The notes beneath the pieces are model-generated. The model saw only the letters and a list, made by a program, of their open reading frames with translations, was not told the origin of the DNA and searched no databases. A stretch of 6,817 nucleotides of DNA, taken from the NCBI GenBank assembly GCA_946886805.1, contig CAMPJM010000214.1, positions 1-6,817 of the forward strand, in the 5' to 3' direction. The stretch is from an uncultured Flammeovirgaceae bacterium (lineage in GTDB: Bacteria; Bacteroidota; Bacteroidia; Cytophagales; Cyclobacteriaceae). Position numbers and translations under genes: made by a program. Numbering within the stretch: position 1 is the first letter of the stretch; each line of letters starts with the position of its first letter. Below are positions 5,942 through 6,817 of this stretch, piece by piece.

Positions 5942-6817
5942 GCAAGTATAAAAATTTTATATTATTTGCTATTTTAGTTAGTCTTATAGCAATTTCTGTC
6001 TGGCTGTTTATCAAAGATGAAACAACCGAAAAGATAGATTATAAGAATGTTGATTTTAGCATTTCAATAGCAGCAAGCCCTGATTCTATTATTCTTTTCA
6101 AAAAAGAAAAGGATGATCTCCTTACCTTAAAGGGCGATGAACTGTTTTTTAATGATGTCAGAATTAAGCCTAAACTTCAGGAGGCTTTGAATATAATTCT
6201 TAAGCAACTGGAAGTAAAAAGACCTGTTTCAAACAAAAGACAGGATGAATTAAACGAAATTATTGATACTGCCGGGGTTCAGGTAAAGGTTTATGAAGAA
6301 GGGGCGCTTTTGAAGGAATTCTATTTGTGGGGCGACAATGAGAAGAATGTTACCTACGCCAGGCAAACTAGTAGTGAAGAAATTTATATTGTAATTATAC
6401 CAGGGCATTCTACATACATAGCTGATATTTTTTTTTATGAGGAAGATGAATGGAGGAACAACACTTTGTTTGAAAGTACCTGGAGAAGTTTAAAAGAACT
6501 ACAGGTTCGGTATCCCAAAGCGGATTCAAATAATTTCAGTATTGAATATGCTGGAGAATTTTTTAAGGTCCCCGAATTAGAAGCTTTTGATACCGTTGCG
6601 TTATTAGATTATTTGGAAGAATTTAGCAATGTCAGAGTTTCCAGGTATTTAGCTGAAAAGCAATTGTCTGTGGACAGTCTGTTGACAGAAACGCCCGACA
6701 TGATTGTGAAAATTGAAGATCTGGAAAAATCAAAATCCAATGAGCTTCTCTTTTATAGGGATTCATCAAAAGTAATTGTAATAGGAAAAGAACAAAAAGC
6801 CGGAATAATCCCTAAGG
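5938..6817 (+). CDS. DUF4340-like membrane-anchored protein, 3' end cut by right edge
   Basis: The frame is open from 5908 to the right edge with no stop. The TTG at 5938 is the likely start: it sits on the gldG stop as TTGA, has GAAAGG upstream, and gives a 293-residue partial protein whose first 25 residues are a basic start plus one membrane segment (about 7-24). The next in-frame ATG is codon 254. The soluble part, probably periplasmic, contains LEVKRPVS (91-98), an ID-x-AGV-x-V-x-V-Y stretch (109-119), a WG-x-N-x-x-x-x-TYAR segment (131-142), IYIVIIPGHS (149-158) and FFYEEDEWRNNTLF (165-178). This order matches my memory of DUF4340 proteins, which are often encoded next to GldG-type ABC transporter genes. 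Its job is unknown; position suggests a transporter accessory subunit. In related genomes I recall dnaN following this gene, but that lies outside the window. A run of nine T (6428-6436) lies inside the gene. Confidence 0.75.
   Translation, partial: MSKYKNFILFAILVSLIAISVWLFIKDETTEKIDYKNVDFSISIAASPDSIILFKKEKDDLLTLKGDELFFNDVRIKPKLQEALNIILKQLEVKRPVSNKRQDELNEIIDTAGVQVKVYEEGALLKEFYLWGDNEKNVTYARQTSSEEIYIVIIPGHSTYIADIFFYEEDEWRNNTLFESTWRSLKELQVRYPKADSNNFSIEYAGEFFKVPELEAFDTVALLDYLEEFSNVRVSRYLAEKQLSVDSLLTETPDMIVKIEDLEKSKSNELLFYRDSSKVIVIGKEQKAGIIPK

Overview
The window looks like a chromosomal stretch from a Bacteroidota bacterium, probably from the Cytophagales (Cyclobacteriaceae-like). The evidence is a gliding-type gldA-gldF-gldG ABC transporter cluster, a DUF2807 'head GIN' lipoprotein, a Bacteroidota-type acyloxyacyl hydrolase (PagL-like), AT-rich DNA, mostly absent Shine-Dalgarno sequences, and promoter candidates that fit the Bacteroidota pattern (TTG about 19 bases before TAnnTTTG). 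The taxon is inferred from gene families; no marker gene is present.

Left part, minus strand. The 5' end of a HicB-family antitoxin gene runs off the left edge (1-160). No hicA lies upstream of it. A 327-base stretch without a convincing gene (161-487) follows. Next comes a two-gene minus-strand unit transcribed leftwards: an outer-membrane PagL-type acyloxyacyl hydrolase (1235-2332, TTG start), then a DUF2807 lipoprotein (488-1225). They are nine bases apart.

Middle. A 227-base divergent intergenic region (2333-2559) carries promoter candidates facing both ways.

Right part, plus strand. gldA (ATPase), gldF (ABC-2 permease, six membrane segments), gldG (membrane-anchored extracytoplasmic auxiliary subunit) and a DUF4340-like membrane-anchored protein are read in one direction. 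gldF and gldG overlap by 7 bases. gldG and the last gene overlap by 4 bases, through a TTG start nested on the gldG TGA stop. The last gene is cut by the right edge. Together they look like one operon encoding a complete GldAFG transporter with a DUF4340-type accessory protein. In Flavobacterium johnsoniae GldA, GldF and GldG are needed for gliding, but homologues occur in non-gliding bacteria too, so motility cannot be concluded here.

Almost everything fits known families. I saw no clear sign of a new system. The points most worth checking are the partial DUF4340-like gene with its nested TTG start, the apparent lack of the PagL catalytic acid in the hydrolase, and the hicB gene without an upstream toxin gene.
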